Source: Streptococcus porcinus (GTDB lineage: Bacteria > Bacillota > Bacilli > Lactobacillales > Streptococcaceae). Taken from it: DNA of 64,000 bases. The translations under genes and the position numbers were made by a program. The stretch spans positions 744,001-808,000 of the forward strand of contig NZ_LR594036.1 in NCBI RefSeq assembly GCF_901542335.1. The letters run 5' to 3'. A model generated the notes under the pieces. The model was given only the letters and a program-made list of their open reading frames with translations. It ran no database searches and had not been told where the DNA came from. This document shows, piece after piece, positions 54,803 to 63,332 of this stretch. Numbering within the stretch: the first letter of the stretch is position 1; every line of letters begins with the position of its first letter.

Positions 54803-56039
54803 AGTTTCTTTTAGAGATTTTGTAATGTTTTGCCGTGAGACAATGTTTATTTTTGGGTGTTATTTGATGAAAAATTAAGTACCAAATTTCATTGCGCCGC
54901 CAAACACTTGTGTGATGACTTTCTTCGAGTTCATAGGTAATGAGCTTTGTCTTTTGGCTAATTGATTGCAAGTGAAAGTTTTTAAAATTGCTAGGATAGA
55001 AGGTTGGTTTATTGAGTAGGGTCTGCCGGTTAAAAAGTTTTCCTGTCTGATCAATTAAAGTAAAGTTCTCAGAGATGTGTTCTTCATAACCAGGTATTTT
55101 TGAGAGGAATATTTTTTCATTGCGGTAAATTTTTAAGGTAACATTTTCAATCAACTCATCATCAGGAATTTTTGCTGGCTCCACATGAATGTCTATATCG
55201 TAAACAGAGAACTTTTCGCTTAAAAGGCTTTCAACTTGCTCAGTAATAGCGTGACTTTCATAAACTGATAAGTCGGGGTTCATTTCTAAAACGATATCTA
55301 AGTAGACATTACTACCATAGGTGCGACCTCTCTGGGATTTGACAGCTTTTATTTTGGGGATTTTTAAGATTGCTTCTTCGTATTGCTTCAAGTGCTTATT
55401 ATCAAAGCCGTCTGATAAACTAAAGGCGCTTTGCATAAAAATATCATAAGCGGTTTTCAAAATAAAAAAGGTAATGATAATAGCAGCGATTCTATCGACA
55501 ATTGGTAAATTTAGAGAAGCAGCGACAATTGCAATAGAAGTTCCAATTGACGTTACTGCATCTGATAAATTGTCTTTAGAAGCAGCAACTAGAGCGCTAG
55601 ATTTCACTTGCTTTGAGAGTCTTTTATTGTAGAAGTAAACCATCAGCATTATTATTGCGGAAATAATACCGACAATTGCTCCTAAGGGATCTACAGGGGC
55701 TTGCTTATCAAGAACCATATTTTGAATCGTTTGAATAAGCACTTGAAAGCCGACAATAAACATAATAAATGAGGTTATTAGACTAGATAAGTCTTCAAAT
55801 TTCCAGTGACCAAATTTATGGTTAGCGTCAGCAGGCTGACTCGCAAGCTGGAGACCAATCAGGAGTGCTACATTTCCGACGATATCTGATAGATTATTAA
55901 AGCCATCGGCAATTAAAGAGCTTGAGTTAAGGAAGTAACCACTTAGCAACTTTGCAATACTGATGATTAAGTAAGCTACGATACTAACAATAGGACCTCG
56001 TTTAGCAAGTTTTAGGTTGATAATAGGATCTTGAGTCAT
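54801..56039 (-). CDS. mntE: Cation diffusion facilitator, manganese-type (MntE-like)
   Basis: 412-residue exporter with six spans and a cytoplasmic ferredoxin-like domain (YGSNVYLDIVLEMNPDLSVY, VYDIDIHVEPAKIPDDEL). The metal site is Asn48-x3-Asp52 in TM2 (DGFNNLSDIVGN) and Asp156-x3-Asp160 in TM5 (SKDNLSDAV). The lack of the His seen in zinc exporters favours manganese, as in pneumococcal MntE. About 100 extra C-terminal residues follow the usual domain. Single gene, divergent from pcrA. Confidence 0.88.
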   Translation of the reverse strand: MTQDPIINLKLAKRGPIVSIVAYLIISIAKLLSGYFLNSSSLIADGFNNLSDIVGNVALLIGLQLASQPADANHKFGHWKFEDLSSLITSFIMFIVGFQVLIQTIQNMVLDKQAPVDPLGAIVGIISAIIMLMVYFYNKRLSKQVKSSALVAASKDNLSDAVTSIGTSIAIVAASLNLPIVDRIAAIIITFFILKTAYDIFMQSAFSLSDGFDNKHLKQYEEAILKIPKIKAVKSQRGRTYGSNVYLDIVLEMNPDLSVYESHAITEQVESLLSEKFSVYDIDIHVEPAKIPDDELIENVTLKIYRNEKIFLSKIPGYEEHISENFTLIDQTGKLFNRQTLLNKPTFYPSNFKNFHLQSISQKTKLITYELEESHHTSVWRRNEIWYLIFHQITPKNKHCLTAKHYKISKRN

Positions 56040-56178
56040 TACTTCTCCTTAAAATTCAATACTTTTATTATATCATATTCTAATATATAGAGATGTGAAA
56101 CATGTTTCTCAGTTTATGCTTTACCGGAAGAAAGTGTTTTTAAGTCTTTTCTGTTTATTTTAAAATTTGCTTGGAAAG

Positions 56179-56187
56179 TGGTATAAT
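56179..56187 (+). promoter_or_regulatory. Extended -10 promoter of pcrA
   Basis: TGGTATAAT, 39 bases before the start codon. No strong -35. Confidence 0.6.
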
Positions 56188-56226
56188 TTTAAAGTTAATA
56201 GATGTATAGAGTTATGAGGAGTAAAA

Positions 56227-58503
56227 ATGAATCCCTTATTAAATGGAATGAATGATAAACAAGTGGAAGCAGTTCAAACAACAGAAGGACCGCTTTTAAT
56301 TATGGCTGGCGCAGGTTCTGGAAAAACGAGGGTCTTAACCCATCGAATTGCTTATTTAATTGATGAAAAATGTGTCAATCCTTGGAATATTTTAGCTATT
56401 ACTTTTACCAATAAAGCGGCACACGAAATGCGAGAAAGAGCGCTAGCTTTAAACCCTGCAACACAAGACACCCTGATTGCTACGTTTCACTCAATGTGCG
56501 TCAGGATTTTAAGGCGAGAAGCTGATCATATAGGCTACAATCGGAATTTTACGATTGTTGATCCTGGCGAGCAGCGAACTTTAATGAAACGTATTTTAAA
56601 ATCTTTAAACATTGATTCTAAAAAATGGAGTGAACGGTCAATCTTAGGTACCATTTCAAATGCCAAAAATGACTTGCTAGATGAAAAGGCATATGAAGCC
56701 CAAGCCTCTGATATCTATACTCAAATTGTTGCGCGTTCTTATAAAGCTTATCAGGAAGAGCTACGACGTAGTGAATCCATGGATTTTGATGATTTAATCA
56801 TGATGACTTTAAGGCTTTTTGATCAAAATCCAGAAGTCTTAGCTTATTACCAGCAACGTTATCAGTATATCCACGTCGATGAATATCAGGATACCAACCA
56901 TGCCCAGTATCAGTTGGTAAAATTGCTAGCCTCACGTTTCCAAAATATCTGTGTGGTTGGTGATGCTGATCAGTCTATCTACGGGTGGCGGGGTGCTGAT
57001 ATGCAGAATATACTGGATTTTGAAAAAGATTATCCCCAAGCAAGAGTTGTTTTATTAGAAGAAAACTACCGTTCAACAAAGACAATCTTGCAAGCTGCTA
57101 ATGACGTTATCAAGAATAATCAAAATAGACGTGATAAAAAGCTATGGACACAAAATAGCAGTGGTGAACCAATTGTATACTACAGAGCAAATGACGAAAG
57201 AGATGAAGCGGTTTTTATTGCGTCGACGGTCTCAAGTATGTGCATGGAAATGGGGAAAAGCTTTAAAGATTTTGCCGTTTTATATCGGACAAATGCGCAG
57301 TCTCGGACAATAGAAGAAGCCTTTCTCAAATCAAATATCCCTTATACAATGGTGGGAGGAACAAAATTCTACAGCCGAAAGGAAATCCGTGATTTGATTT
57401 CCTATTTAAATATTGTGGCCAACCCATCTGATAATATTTCTTTTGAAAGGATTGTCAACGAGCCTAAACGTGGTGTAGGACCTGGTACACTTGAGAAATT
57501 GAGGCTATTTGCCTATGATCAGGAAATGTCATTATTAGAAGCATCTAGTCATTTATTCCTCTCTCCTTTGAAAGGTAAAGCAGCTCAAGCTATTATGGAT
57601 TTAGCAAGTCTTCTAAGTGATCTGCGCAATCACTTAGACCAATTAACAGTTACTGAATTGGCACAAGAAATACTTGATAAATCAGGTTATTTGCAGGCTC
57701 TAACGATTCAAAATACTTTGGAAAGTCAAGCGCGGATTGAGAATATTGAAGAATTCTTATCTGTTACTAAAAACTTTGATGAGGCAAGTGCAACTTTAAA
57801 AGAAAGTGGACTTGATAGATTGGGTAGGTTCCTAAACGACCTTGCTTTAATAGCTGACACTGATGACTCTAAGCACGATGTAGCTGAAGTGACTTTGATG
57901 ACTTTGCATGCGGCTAAAGGTTTAGAATTTCCAATAGTATTTTTAATTGGGATGGAAGAGGGGGTATTTCCTTTATCACGATCTCTTGAAGAGCAGAGTG
58001 AATTAGAAGAAGAAAGACGATTAGCTTATGTAGGTATAACTAGGGCTGAGGAGATTCTTTTTTTGACTAATGCTAATACACGTACTTTATTTGGTAAAAC
58101 CAACTACAATCGACCAACTCGTTTTTTACACGAAATTTCAGATGAATTGCTTACTTACAAGGGCTTAGCACGCCCAACGAGCAGTTCTTTCGGGGTGAAA
58201 ATGACCCATCAAAATCAGACACAATTTGCCCAAGGAATGAGTTTATCCCAGGCTATTCAAGGGCGTAAGTTGCAAGCTCAACCTCATGCTATTAACTCGG
58301 TGGATTTGCCTTTTGGCAGAAATAACCAAAGTAGCGAAGTGCATTGGGAAATTGGTGACATTGCTCAGCACAGAAAATGGGGGAAAGGAACAGTTCTGGA
58401 GGTATCTGGAAGTGGCAAGACTGTGGAATTAAAAATTAAATTTCCAGAAGTTGGTCTGAAAAAGTTACTGGCCAGCGTAGCTCCTATTGAAAAAGTTAAA
58501 TAA
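56227..58503 (+). CDS. pcrA: ATP-dependent DNA helicase PcrA/UvrD
   Basis: 758-residue superfamily 1 helicase for repair and plasmid replication. In order: MAGAGSGKTRVLTHRIAYL (motif I), AITFTNKAAHEMRER (Ia), IHVDEYQDTNHAQYQ (II), VGDADQSIYGWRGAD (III), LEENYRSTKTIL (IV), VTLMTLHAAKGLEFP (V), AYVGITRAEE (VI). A C-terminal Tudor-like tail (DIAQHRKWGKGTVLEVSG) is known to contact RNA polymerase. GAGGAG precedes the ATG. Confidence 0.97.
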   Translation: MNPLLNGMNDKQVEAVQTTEGPLLIMAGAGSGKTRVLTHRIAYLIDEKCVNPWNILAITFTNKAAHEMRERALALNPATQDTLIATFHSMCVRILRREADHIGYNRNFTIVDPGEQRTLMKRILKSLNIDSKKWSERSILGTISNAKNDLLDEKAYEAQASDIYTQIVARSYKAYQEELRRSESMDFDDLIMMTLRLFDQNPEVLAYYQQRYQYIHVDEYQDTNHAQYQLVKLLASRFQNICVVGDADQSIYGWRGADMQNILDFEKDYPQARVVLLEENYRSTKTILQAANDVIKNNQNRRDKKLWTQNSSGEPIVYYRANDERDEAVFIASTVSSMCMEMGKSFKDFAVLYRTNAQSRTIEEAFLKSNIPYTMVGGTKFYSRKEIRDLISYLNIVANPSDNISFERIVNEPKRGVGPGTLEKLRLFAYDQEMSLLEASSHLFLSPLKGKAAQAIMDLASLLSDLRNHLDQLTVTELAQEILDKSGYLQALTIQNTLESQARIENIEEFLSVTKNFDEASATLKESGLDRLGRFLNDLALIADTDDSKHDVAEVTLMTLHAAKGLEFPIVFLIGMEEGVFPLSRSLEEQSELEEERRLAYVGITRAEEILFLTNANTRTLFGKTNYNRPTRFLHEISDELLTYKGLARPTSSSFGVKMTHQNQTQFAQGMSLSQAIQGRKLQAQPHAINSVDLPFGRNNQSSEVHWEIGDIAQHRKWGKGTVLEVSGSGKTVELKIKFPEVGLKKLLASVAPIEKVK

Positions 58504-58506
58504 TAT

Positions 58507-58552
58507 AAAAGGTTAGAAATCTCATCACACTGGGATTTCTAGCCTTTTACTT
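58507..58552 (+). terminator. Terminator after pcrA
   Basis: Stem AAAAGGTTAGAAATC/GATTTCTAGCCTTTT with small mismatches, followed by ACTTTTTC. Confidence 0.75.
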
Positions 58553-58592
58553 TTTCAAAAATAAAAAAAATTAAAAATCCAGTGCTTTTTTC

Positions 58593-58620
58593 TTGCAAAT
58601 AAAAACGTAAGAGGTATAAT
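58593..58620 (+). promoter_or_regulatory. Promoter of the Gls24 stress operon
   Basis: TTGCAA and TATAAT with 16-base spacing. The leader of about 210 bases before the first glsB contains a seven-codon mini-frame (MTKPLSI from 58651) and a second possible -35 (TTGACA near 58719). Confidence 0.6.
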
Positions 58621-58807
58621 AACAATATAAATAAAAAAACGAGTGGTCACTATGACAAAACCTTTAAGTATATGATTAGAACAAATAATTGTTATGCTTT
58701 ATATTTATACTTTAGATTATTGACACTTGCTTTTAGATTTATGTAGTCACTTTTTAATCGACTAAGGTTAATTACAGAGTGATGAATCTTTTTTACAACA
58801 AGCATAC

Positions 58808-58820
58808 AGTGCAATGCACT
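58808..58820. promoter_or_regulatory. Palindrome in the leader of the first glsB
   Basis: AGTGCA-A-TGCACT, a perfect 6+1+6 inverted repeat 18 bases before the start codon. It may be an operator or leader hairpin; no regulator is assigned. Confidence 0.45.
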
Positions 58821-58838
58821 AATAGAAGGAGAAATACT

Positions 58839-59081
58839 ATGGGTATTATTTGGACATTATTAGTTGGGGCCTTGATTGGTTTGATCGCTGGAGCACTTAC
58901 AAAGGGTGGCTCAATGGGCTGGATTGCTAATATCTTAGCTGGTCTTATAGGCTCTTGGTTAGGCCAAACTTTATTAGGAACATGGGGACCATCCCTCGCA
59001 GGTATGGCATTAATTCCATCAATTATAGGTGCTGTGATTGTTGTCATAATTGCTTCATTCATCCTAAGAAAAGTTAATTAA
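58839..59081 (+). CDS. GlsB/YeaQ/YmgE-family small membrane protein, copy 1
   Basis: 80 residues with three membrane helices and many Gly: MGIIWTLLVGALIGLIAGAL, GWIANILAGLIGSWLGQTLL and ALIPSIIGAVIVVIIASFIL. This family (often called transglycosylase-associated) accompanies Gls24/Asp23 genes in lactic acid bacteria and is stress-related; its biochemical role is unknown. AGAAGGAGAAA stands before the chosen ATG; upstream in-frame codons are leader. Confidence 0.9.
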   Translation: MGIIWTLLVGALIGLIAGALTKGGSMGWIANILAGLIGSWLGQTLLGTWGPSLAGMALIPSIIGAVIVVIIASFILRKVN

Positions 59082-59153
59082 CCCTCGGCTAGAGCTAGAG
59101 AGAATTAGTGATATTAAATAAAAATAATTATCAAAATACTAAGGAGAAATATT

Positions 59154-59399
59154 ATGGGACTTATTTGGACATTAATCGTTGGAGGCCTTATTGGTCTAAT
59201 CGCCGGAGCACTTACAAAAGAAGGTAGCTCAATGGGCTGGATCGCAAATATTGTTGCAGGTCTTATTGGCTCTTGGTTGGGTCAAGCTCTACTAGGAACA
59301 TGGGGACCCTCCCTTGCAGGTATGGCGTTAATTCCGTCAATTATAGGTGCAGTTATTGTAGTTATTGTAACTTCATTTATGCTACGTAAAGTTGGTTAA
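59154..59399 (+). CDS. GlsB-family small membrane protein, copy 2
   Basis: 81 residues, closely related to the neighbours on both sides: MGLIWTLIVGGLIGLIAGAL, TKEGSSMGWIANIVAGLIGS, LRKVG end. The nucleotide sequence is nearly the same as copy 3 over most of its length, showing a recent tandem duplication. AAGGAGAAA precedes the ATG. Confidence 0.9.
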   Translation: MGLIWTLIVGGLIGLIAGALTKEGSSMGWIANIVAGLIGSWLGQALLGTWGPSLAGMALIPSIIGAVIVVIVTSFMLRKVG

Positions 59400-59487
59400 G
59401 TAGAGTTGCTTATTAGTTGGTAAATAATTGAGTACTTAATAAAGATAGAATCAATTATCCTGATTCTGATAGAGGAGGAAAAATATT

Positions 59488-59733
59488 ATGGGACTTATTT
59501 GGACATTAATCGTTGGGGGTCTTATTGGTCTAATTGCTGGAGCACTTACAAAACGTGGTGGCTCAATGGGCTGGATTGCAAATATCGTAGCAGGTCTTGT
59601 TGGTGCATGGGTTGGTCAAGCTCTATTAGGAACATGGGGACCATCTCTCGCAGGTATGGCGTTAATTCCGTCAATTATAGGTGCAGTTATTGTAGTTATT
59701 GTAACTTCTTTTGTACTAAGTAAACTTAATTAA
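59488..59733 (+). CDS. GlsB-family small membrane protein, copy 3
   Basis: 81 residues with the same three helices. Differences from copy 2 cluster around TKRGGSMGWIANIVAGLVGA and the C-terminal SFVLSKLN. GAGGAGG precedes the ATG. The three copies may form homo- or hetero-oligomers in the membrane, which is speculation. Confidence 0.9.
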   Translation: MGLIWTLIVGGLIGLIAGALTKRGGSMGWIANIVAGLVGAWVGQALLGTWGPSLAGMALIPSIIGAVIVVIVTSFVLSKLN

Positions 59734-59792
59734 TACATTAATGATTGTCAAAAGTATTAACAGAGCTATTGAAAAGTAAGAAAGAGGTAGGT

Positions 59793-60374
59793 ATGGCAAA
59801 GATACTAAAAATATTTTATAGTTTGTTTGGTCTTATCCTCCTATCCATCTTTATTATGGTAATGGGAGTTACTCAGGGTTATCTAGATATGCCTTCAAGT
59901 TATGACTGGTTTGGCTGGGATTTAGACAGGGTTCCTGGCTTCCTTGATCCTGGATTGTATTACTATTTTTACTGGGTAGCTGTTGCTTTAGCAGCTTTAA
60001 CCATCATAGGGATTTTAGTAGTTATATTTTACCCACGTACTTATACAGAGGTACGTCTTAGTAAAAATCAAGGATCCTTGCTTCTTAAAAAGTCAGCAAT
60101 CGAGTCTTATGTCCGCACCGCGATTCAAAATGCCGGTTTAATGACGAAACCAAATGTCACAGCAACTCTCTATAAGCGGAAATTTAAAATTGATGTTACG
60201 GGTCGTTTAGACTCACGGGTAGCTGTTAGTGACCAAATCCGTGGAATAAAAGAAGGTATTGATACTGGTTTTAAAGAATTTTTCGGAATTGATAAACCTG
60301 TCAACCTAAAAGTTTATGTAAAAGATATTGCTCAAACTGAAAAAAAATACGGTAAAGGTAGCCGTGTAGAATAG
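59793..60374 (+). CDS. amaP: Alkaline shock response membrane anchor protein AmaP
   Basis: 193 residues. Two membrane helices (FYSLFGLILLSIFIMVMGVT and YYYFYWVAVALAALTIIGIL) with a short extracytoplasmic loop, then a cytoplasmic domain resembling Asp23 (VRTAIQNAGLMTKPNVTATL, FKEFFGIDKPVNLKVYVKDI). In staphylococci AmaP tethers Asp23 to the membrane. The two Asp23-like genes just downstream are the likely partners. ATG at 59793 has AGAGGTAGG before it. Confidence 0.92.
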   Translation: MAKILKIFYSLFGLILLSIFIMVMGVTQGYLDMPSSYDWFGWDLDRVPGFLDPGLYYYFYWVAVALAALTIIGILVVIFYPRTYTEVRLSKNQGSLLLKKSAIESYVRTAIQNAGLMTKPNVTATLYKRKFKIDVTGRLDSRVAVSDQIRGIKEGIDTGFKEFFGIDKPVNLKVYVKDIAQTEKKYGKGSRVE

Positions 60375-60383
60375 GAGATAAAG

Positions 60384-60572
60384 ATGGAGTTTTTTGAAAA
60401 ATATAAATATCCTATTGTTGGTGGGGTCATTGGCTTAATACTTGCTATTTTACTAATGACTTTTGGCTTCTTTAAAACCCTCCTAGCTCTCATTTTTATT
60501 GTGTTGGGTGTCTATGGTGGTTTATTCGTAAAGAGAACAGGCATTTTTGACCAATTTATCGGCCGTCGATGA
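60384..60572 (+). CDS. DUF2273 small membrane protein
   Basis: 62 residues with two helices (YPIVGGVIGLILAILLMTFG, TLLALIFIVLGVYGGLFV) and a basic tail. DUF2273 proteins regularly sit between AmaP and Asp23/Gls24 genes. AGGAGA lies before the ATG, nine bases after amaP. Function unknown; probably part of the same membrane complex. Confidence 0.88.
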   Translation: MEFFEKYKYPIVGGVIGLILAILLMTFGFFKTLLALIFIVLGVYGGLFVKRTGIFDQFIGRR

Positions 60573-60638
60573 GAGAAATAACTCATTTCCTCTCAAGACT
60601 ATTATTTTTAAATAACGTATCTAAAAAGGAGAATAATT

Positions 60639-61160
60639 ATGACTGACACATTTATCAAAAATACTCAAGTAGCTGACGCACCAACTATTCGTGGTGAATT
60701 AACTTACGAAAATAAAGTAATTGAAAAAATTGTTGGTTTAGCAGTAACTCATATTGATGGTTTATTGGCTGTTAATGGTGGTTATCTCGCGAATATCAAA
60801 AATAAATTAGTTAACACTGATACAGCCCGTGAAGGTGTTTCGGTTGAAGTGGGTAAAAAGCAAGTAGCTGTTGATTTAGATATTATTGCTGAATATCAAA
60901 AACACGTACCAACTATTTTTGATGAAATTAAGAAAACCATTGAAACTGAAGTTAAGAAGATGACTGATTTAGATGTTATTGAAGTTAATGTTAACGTTGT
61001 CGATATTAAAACTAAAGCTCAACACGAAGCGGATACTGTTAGCCTTCAAGATAAAGTGGCAGAGGCAGCGCACGCAACAAGTGAATTCACTAGTAAACAA
61101 GTTGGCAATGTAAAATCTACAGTTAATGATAATATGCAAACTGAACCTCGCGTGAAATAG
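60639..61160 (+). CDS. gls24: Asp23/Gls24-family envelope stress protein, copy 1
   Basis: 173 residues. The core ELTYENKVIEKIVGLAVTHI with DGLLAVNGGYLANIKNKLVN, VEVGKKQVAVDLDIIAEYQK and MTDLDVIEVNVNVVDIKTK is the typical Asp23 fold. The C-terminal 35 residues are polar and disordered. It is a cytosolic, abundant stress protein thought to be held at the membrane by AmaP. Strong codon bias and AAAAGGAGAA suggest high expression. Confidence 0.93.
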   Translation: MTDTFIKNTQVADAPTIRGELTYENKVIEKIVGLAVTHIDGLLAVNGGYLANIKNKLVNTDTAREGVSVEVGKKQVAVDLDIIAEYQKHVPTIFDEIKKTIETEVKKMTDLDVIEVNVNVVDIKTKAQHEADTVSLQDKVAEAAHATSEFTSKQVGNVKSTVNDNMQTEPRVK

Positions 61161-61198
61161 TTTAGTAAGGTTAGATTGATAGAAGAAGGTGTTTAAAT

Positions 61199-61402
61199 AT
61201 GTCAGATGAAAAATTGAAAGCAAAAATGGAACAAGTTACTGGCTCTGTTAAGGAGTCTTTAGGTAAACTTTCTGGGGACAAATCATTGGAAACAGAAGGT
61301 AAAGTCAACAAAACAACTGGTAAGGTTGATGAAGTTACTGCTGATACAAAGGATGCGCTTGATGGCCTAGCAAAAGGTCTTAAAGATAAGACTAAAGAGT
61401 AG
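61199..61402 (+). CDS. CsbD-family stress protein
   Basis: 67 residues, highly charged: [20 protein letters not shown] and [20 protein letters not shown] are the CsbD-like repeats. Small hydrophilic proteins of this kind are general-stress proteins of unknown mechanism. It is placed between the two Asp23 paralogues, with 38 bases before and ten after, so in the same operon. Confidence 0.92.
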   Translation: MSDEKLKAKMEQVTGSVKESLGKLSGDKSLETEGKVNKTTGKVDEVTADTKDALDGLAKGLKDKTKE

Positions 61403-61412
61403 AGGAGAGCTT

Positions 61413-61901
61413 ATGACTGCTAAAGATATCAAAAGTACATTAACTTATGATGATAAAGTGATTGAAAAAATTGTTGGCCATGCCCTTGAAAATGTAGACG
61501 GGCTTTTGGCTGTCAGCGGAGGATTTTTCTCAAATCTTAAAAATAACGTTATGAACAGTGATTCAGTAACCGATGGAGTAAATGTAGAAGTTGGTACTGA
61601 GGAAGTTGCGGTTGACCTTAATATTATTGTCGAGTATGGCAAAGATATTCCAAAAATTGTTGAACAAATAAAAGCAATTGTGTCTCAAAATGTTGACGTT
61701 ATGACTCACCTTAACGTTGTGGAGGTTAATGTCAATGTTGTTGATATTAGAACTAAGGAAGAACAAAAAGCTGCAGAAGTAACAGTTCAGGATCGTGTTG
61801 AAAGTGCTGCAAGTTCTACGTCAGAATATGTAAATTCAAAGACAAATCAAGTCAAAGAAGCCATTTCTAATAATACTAATACTGAGAAAACAGTTAACTA
61901 G
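61413..61901 (+). CDS. Asp23/Gls24-family envelope stress protein, copy 2
   Basis: 162 residues, paralogue of the first: TLTYDDKVIEKIVGHALENV, DGLLAVSGGFFSNLKNNVMN, VEVGTEEVAVDLNIIVEYGK and LNVVEVNVNVVDIRTKEEQK. AGAGGAGAG stands before the ATG. Last gene before the terminator. Having two Asp23 copies may allow hetero-oligomers. Confidence 0.93.
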   Translation: MTAKDIKSTLTYDDKVIEKIVGHALENVDGLLAVSGGFFSNLKNNVMNSDSVTDGVNVEVGTEEVAVDLNIIVEYGKDIPKIVEQIKAIVSQNVDVMTHLNVVEVNVNVVDIRTKEEQKAAEVTVQDRVESAASSTSEYVNSKTNQVKEAISNNTNTEKTVN

Positions 61902-61927
61902 TTTTTTAGGTGATTCTTAATGGAAAG

Positions 61928-61962
61928 ACAAGAGAGCTGGTTTTAAACCGCTCTCTGTTTTA
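61928..61962 (+). terminator. Terminator of the Gls24 operon
   Basis: AGAGAGC-T-GGTTT/AAACC-G-CTCTCT stem followed by GTTTTATG. Confidence 0.7.
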
Positions 61963-62054
61963 TGTTATACTTTATAACCGCTATTGAAATCTTTTGTGAA
62001 ATGTGATTTAATTAGACTGTTTGAGTAAGATTAAGTATAGTAAGGAAGTGAAAA

Positions 62055-62699
62055 ATGACTACAGCTAGTAAAAATGAAGTAACAACTTCAAAATACCAAA
62101 AGATTGCTATCTCTGTTGCTCAGAGAATAGCAAGTGGGGAATATGAAGTTGGAGAAAAGTTAAAATCACGGACAACAATAGCATCAACTTTTAACGTATC
62201 ACCTGAAACTGCAAGAAAAGGCCTTAATATTTTAGCTGATTTAAAAATATTAACCCTCAAGCATGGTAGCGGTGCTATTGTTTTATCTAAAGAAAAGGCT
62301 ATAGAATTTATTAACCAATACGAGTCAACACACTCTATAGCTGTGATTAAAGAAAAGATTCGGGAAAATATCAAGAAACAAAATGATGAATTAAATGATT
62401 TATCTCTACTCGTCAATGATTTCTTAATGCAAAGTCAAAATATTAGTAAGCAATTTCCCTTGGCCCCTTATGAAATTATTGTCAATAAAGATACAGTTCA
62501 TTTTGGAAAGTCAATTGGTGTGTTAAATTTATGGCATCAAACAGGAGCAACCGTTGTTGCTATTGAACATGAAGGGAAGTTCCTCATTTCTCCCGGGCCA
62601 TATGCTGTTATTGAAAAAGGAGATCATATCTACTTCGTTGGAGATGAAGCAGCTTATTCTAGAATGAAAAATTATTTTAATTTATCAATGGGACTTTAA
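62055..62699 (+). CDS. BusR-like regulator (GntR HTH plus RCK_C domain)
   Basis: 214 residues. The N-terminal GntR-type wHTH (KYQKIAISVAQRIASGEYEV, STFNVSPETARKGLNILADL, LTLKHGSGAIVL) is followed by a coiled coil (EKIRENIKKQNDELNDLSLL). The C-terminal TrkA-C/RCK_C domain includes NLWHQTGATVVAIEHEGKFL and ISPGPYAVIEKGDHIYFVGD. This architecture is that of BusR, the c-di-AMP-responsive repressor of osmolyte uptake in streptococci and lactococci. The usual busAB partner is absent here, so the target may be elsewhere, or this may be a paralogue with another target. Confidence 0.85.
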   Translation: MTTASKNEVTTSKYQKIAISVAQRIASGEYEVGEKLKSRTTIASTFNVSPETARKGLNILADLKILTLKHGSGAIVLSKEKAIEFINQYESTHSIAVIKEKIRENIKKQNDELNDLSLLVNDFLMQSQNISKQFPLAPYEIIVNKDTVHFGKSIGVLNLWHQTGATVVAIEHEGKFLISPGPYAVIEKGDHIYFVGDEAAYSRMKNYFNLSMGL

Positions 62700-62792
62700 T
62701 AGTGCTTATCTGTCGTTAGTGAGATTTTTCATATTATTTACCTAATGACAAAGACACAAGGTCTTGATACATTTTTTAGGAGGTATAAGCTA

Positions 62793-63284
62793 ATGACAAC
62801 CTTTATCGGGAAACCCGTAACCTTAGCTGGGCAACAATTTCAAGTAGGTCAAATAGCGCCAGATTTCACCTTATTATCTACGGGTTTAGAGAAAAAATCG
62901 TTATCGGATTTTAAGGGTAAAAAAGTTATTAGTGTGGTTCCATCAATTGATACGGGTATTTGTTCAACTCAGACGCGTACTTTTAATAAGGAGTTAGCTA
63001 GCTTGGAAGATACCTATGTGATAACAATTTCTGTTGACTTACCATTTGCACAGGCGCGTTGGTGTGGGGCAGAAGGACTTGATCAGGCAATCATGTTATC
63101 CGACTATTATGACTATTCGTTTGGTAAGTCTTATGGCTTATTAATGGAGGAATGGCATTTGCTTGCTCGTGCGGTCCTTGTACTAGATGCTGATAATAAA
63201 ATTGTTTATACACAATATTTAGAAAACGTGAACTCTGAACCAGATTATATTTCAGCAATTACCGCTCTAAAAGCAATTCAATAA
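62793..63284 (+). CDS. tpx: Thiol peroxidase (atypical 2-Cys peroxiredoxin)
   Basis: 163 residues. The peroxidatic Cys57 lies in [18 protein letters not shown] and the resolving Cys91 in [16 protein letters not shown], the Tpx arrangement. It reduces H2O2 and organic peroxides with thioredoxin. ATG at 62793 follows TAGGAGGT; an upstream in-frame TTG is not needed. Its stop codon is part of a long terminator hairpin shared with the convergent regulator gene. Confidence 0.97.
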   Translation: MTTFIGKPVTLAGQQFQVGQIAPDFTLLSTGLEKKSLSDFKGKKVISVVPSIDTGICSTQTRTFNKELASLEDTYVITISVDLPFAQARWCGAEGLDQAIMLSDYYDYSFGKSYGLLMEEWHLLARAVLVLDADNKIVYTQYLENVNSEPDYISAITALKAIQ

Positions 63285-63331
63285 AGCTCAGAAAAAGCCA
63301 AGAAGCCCCTTTCTTGGCTTTTTCTGAGCTT
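63284..63331. terminator. Bidirectional terminator between tpx and the TetR gene
   Basis: Perfect 21-pair stem (left arm 63284-63304, right arm 63311-63331; inner part AAAAAGCCAAGAA/TTCTTGGCTTTTT) with a six-base loop, overlapping the stop of tpx and ending just before the stop of the opposite gene. Confidence 0.9.
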
Positions 63332-63332
63332 A

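Noticed and set aside
58839-59733. Tandem repeated DNA as a possible CRISPR or minisatellite
   Set aside because: The repeats are full-length paralogous genes of about 245 bases with their own ribosome-binding sites, not short repeats with unique spacers.
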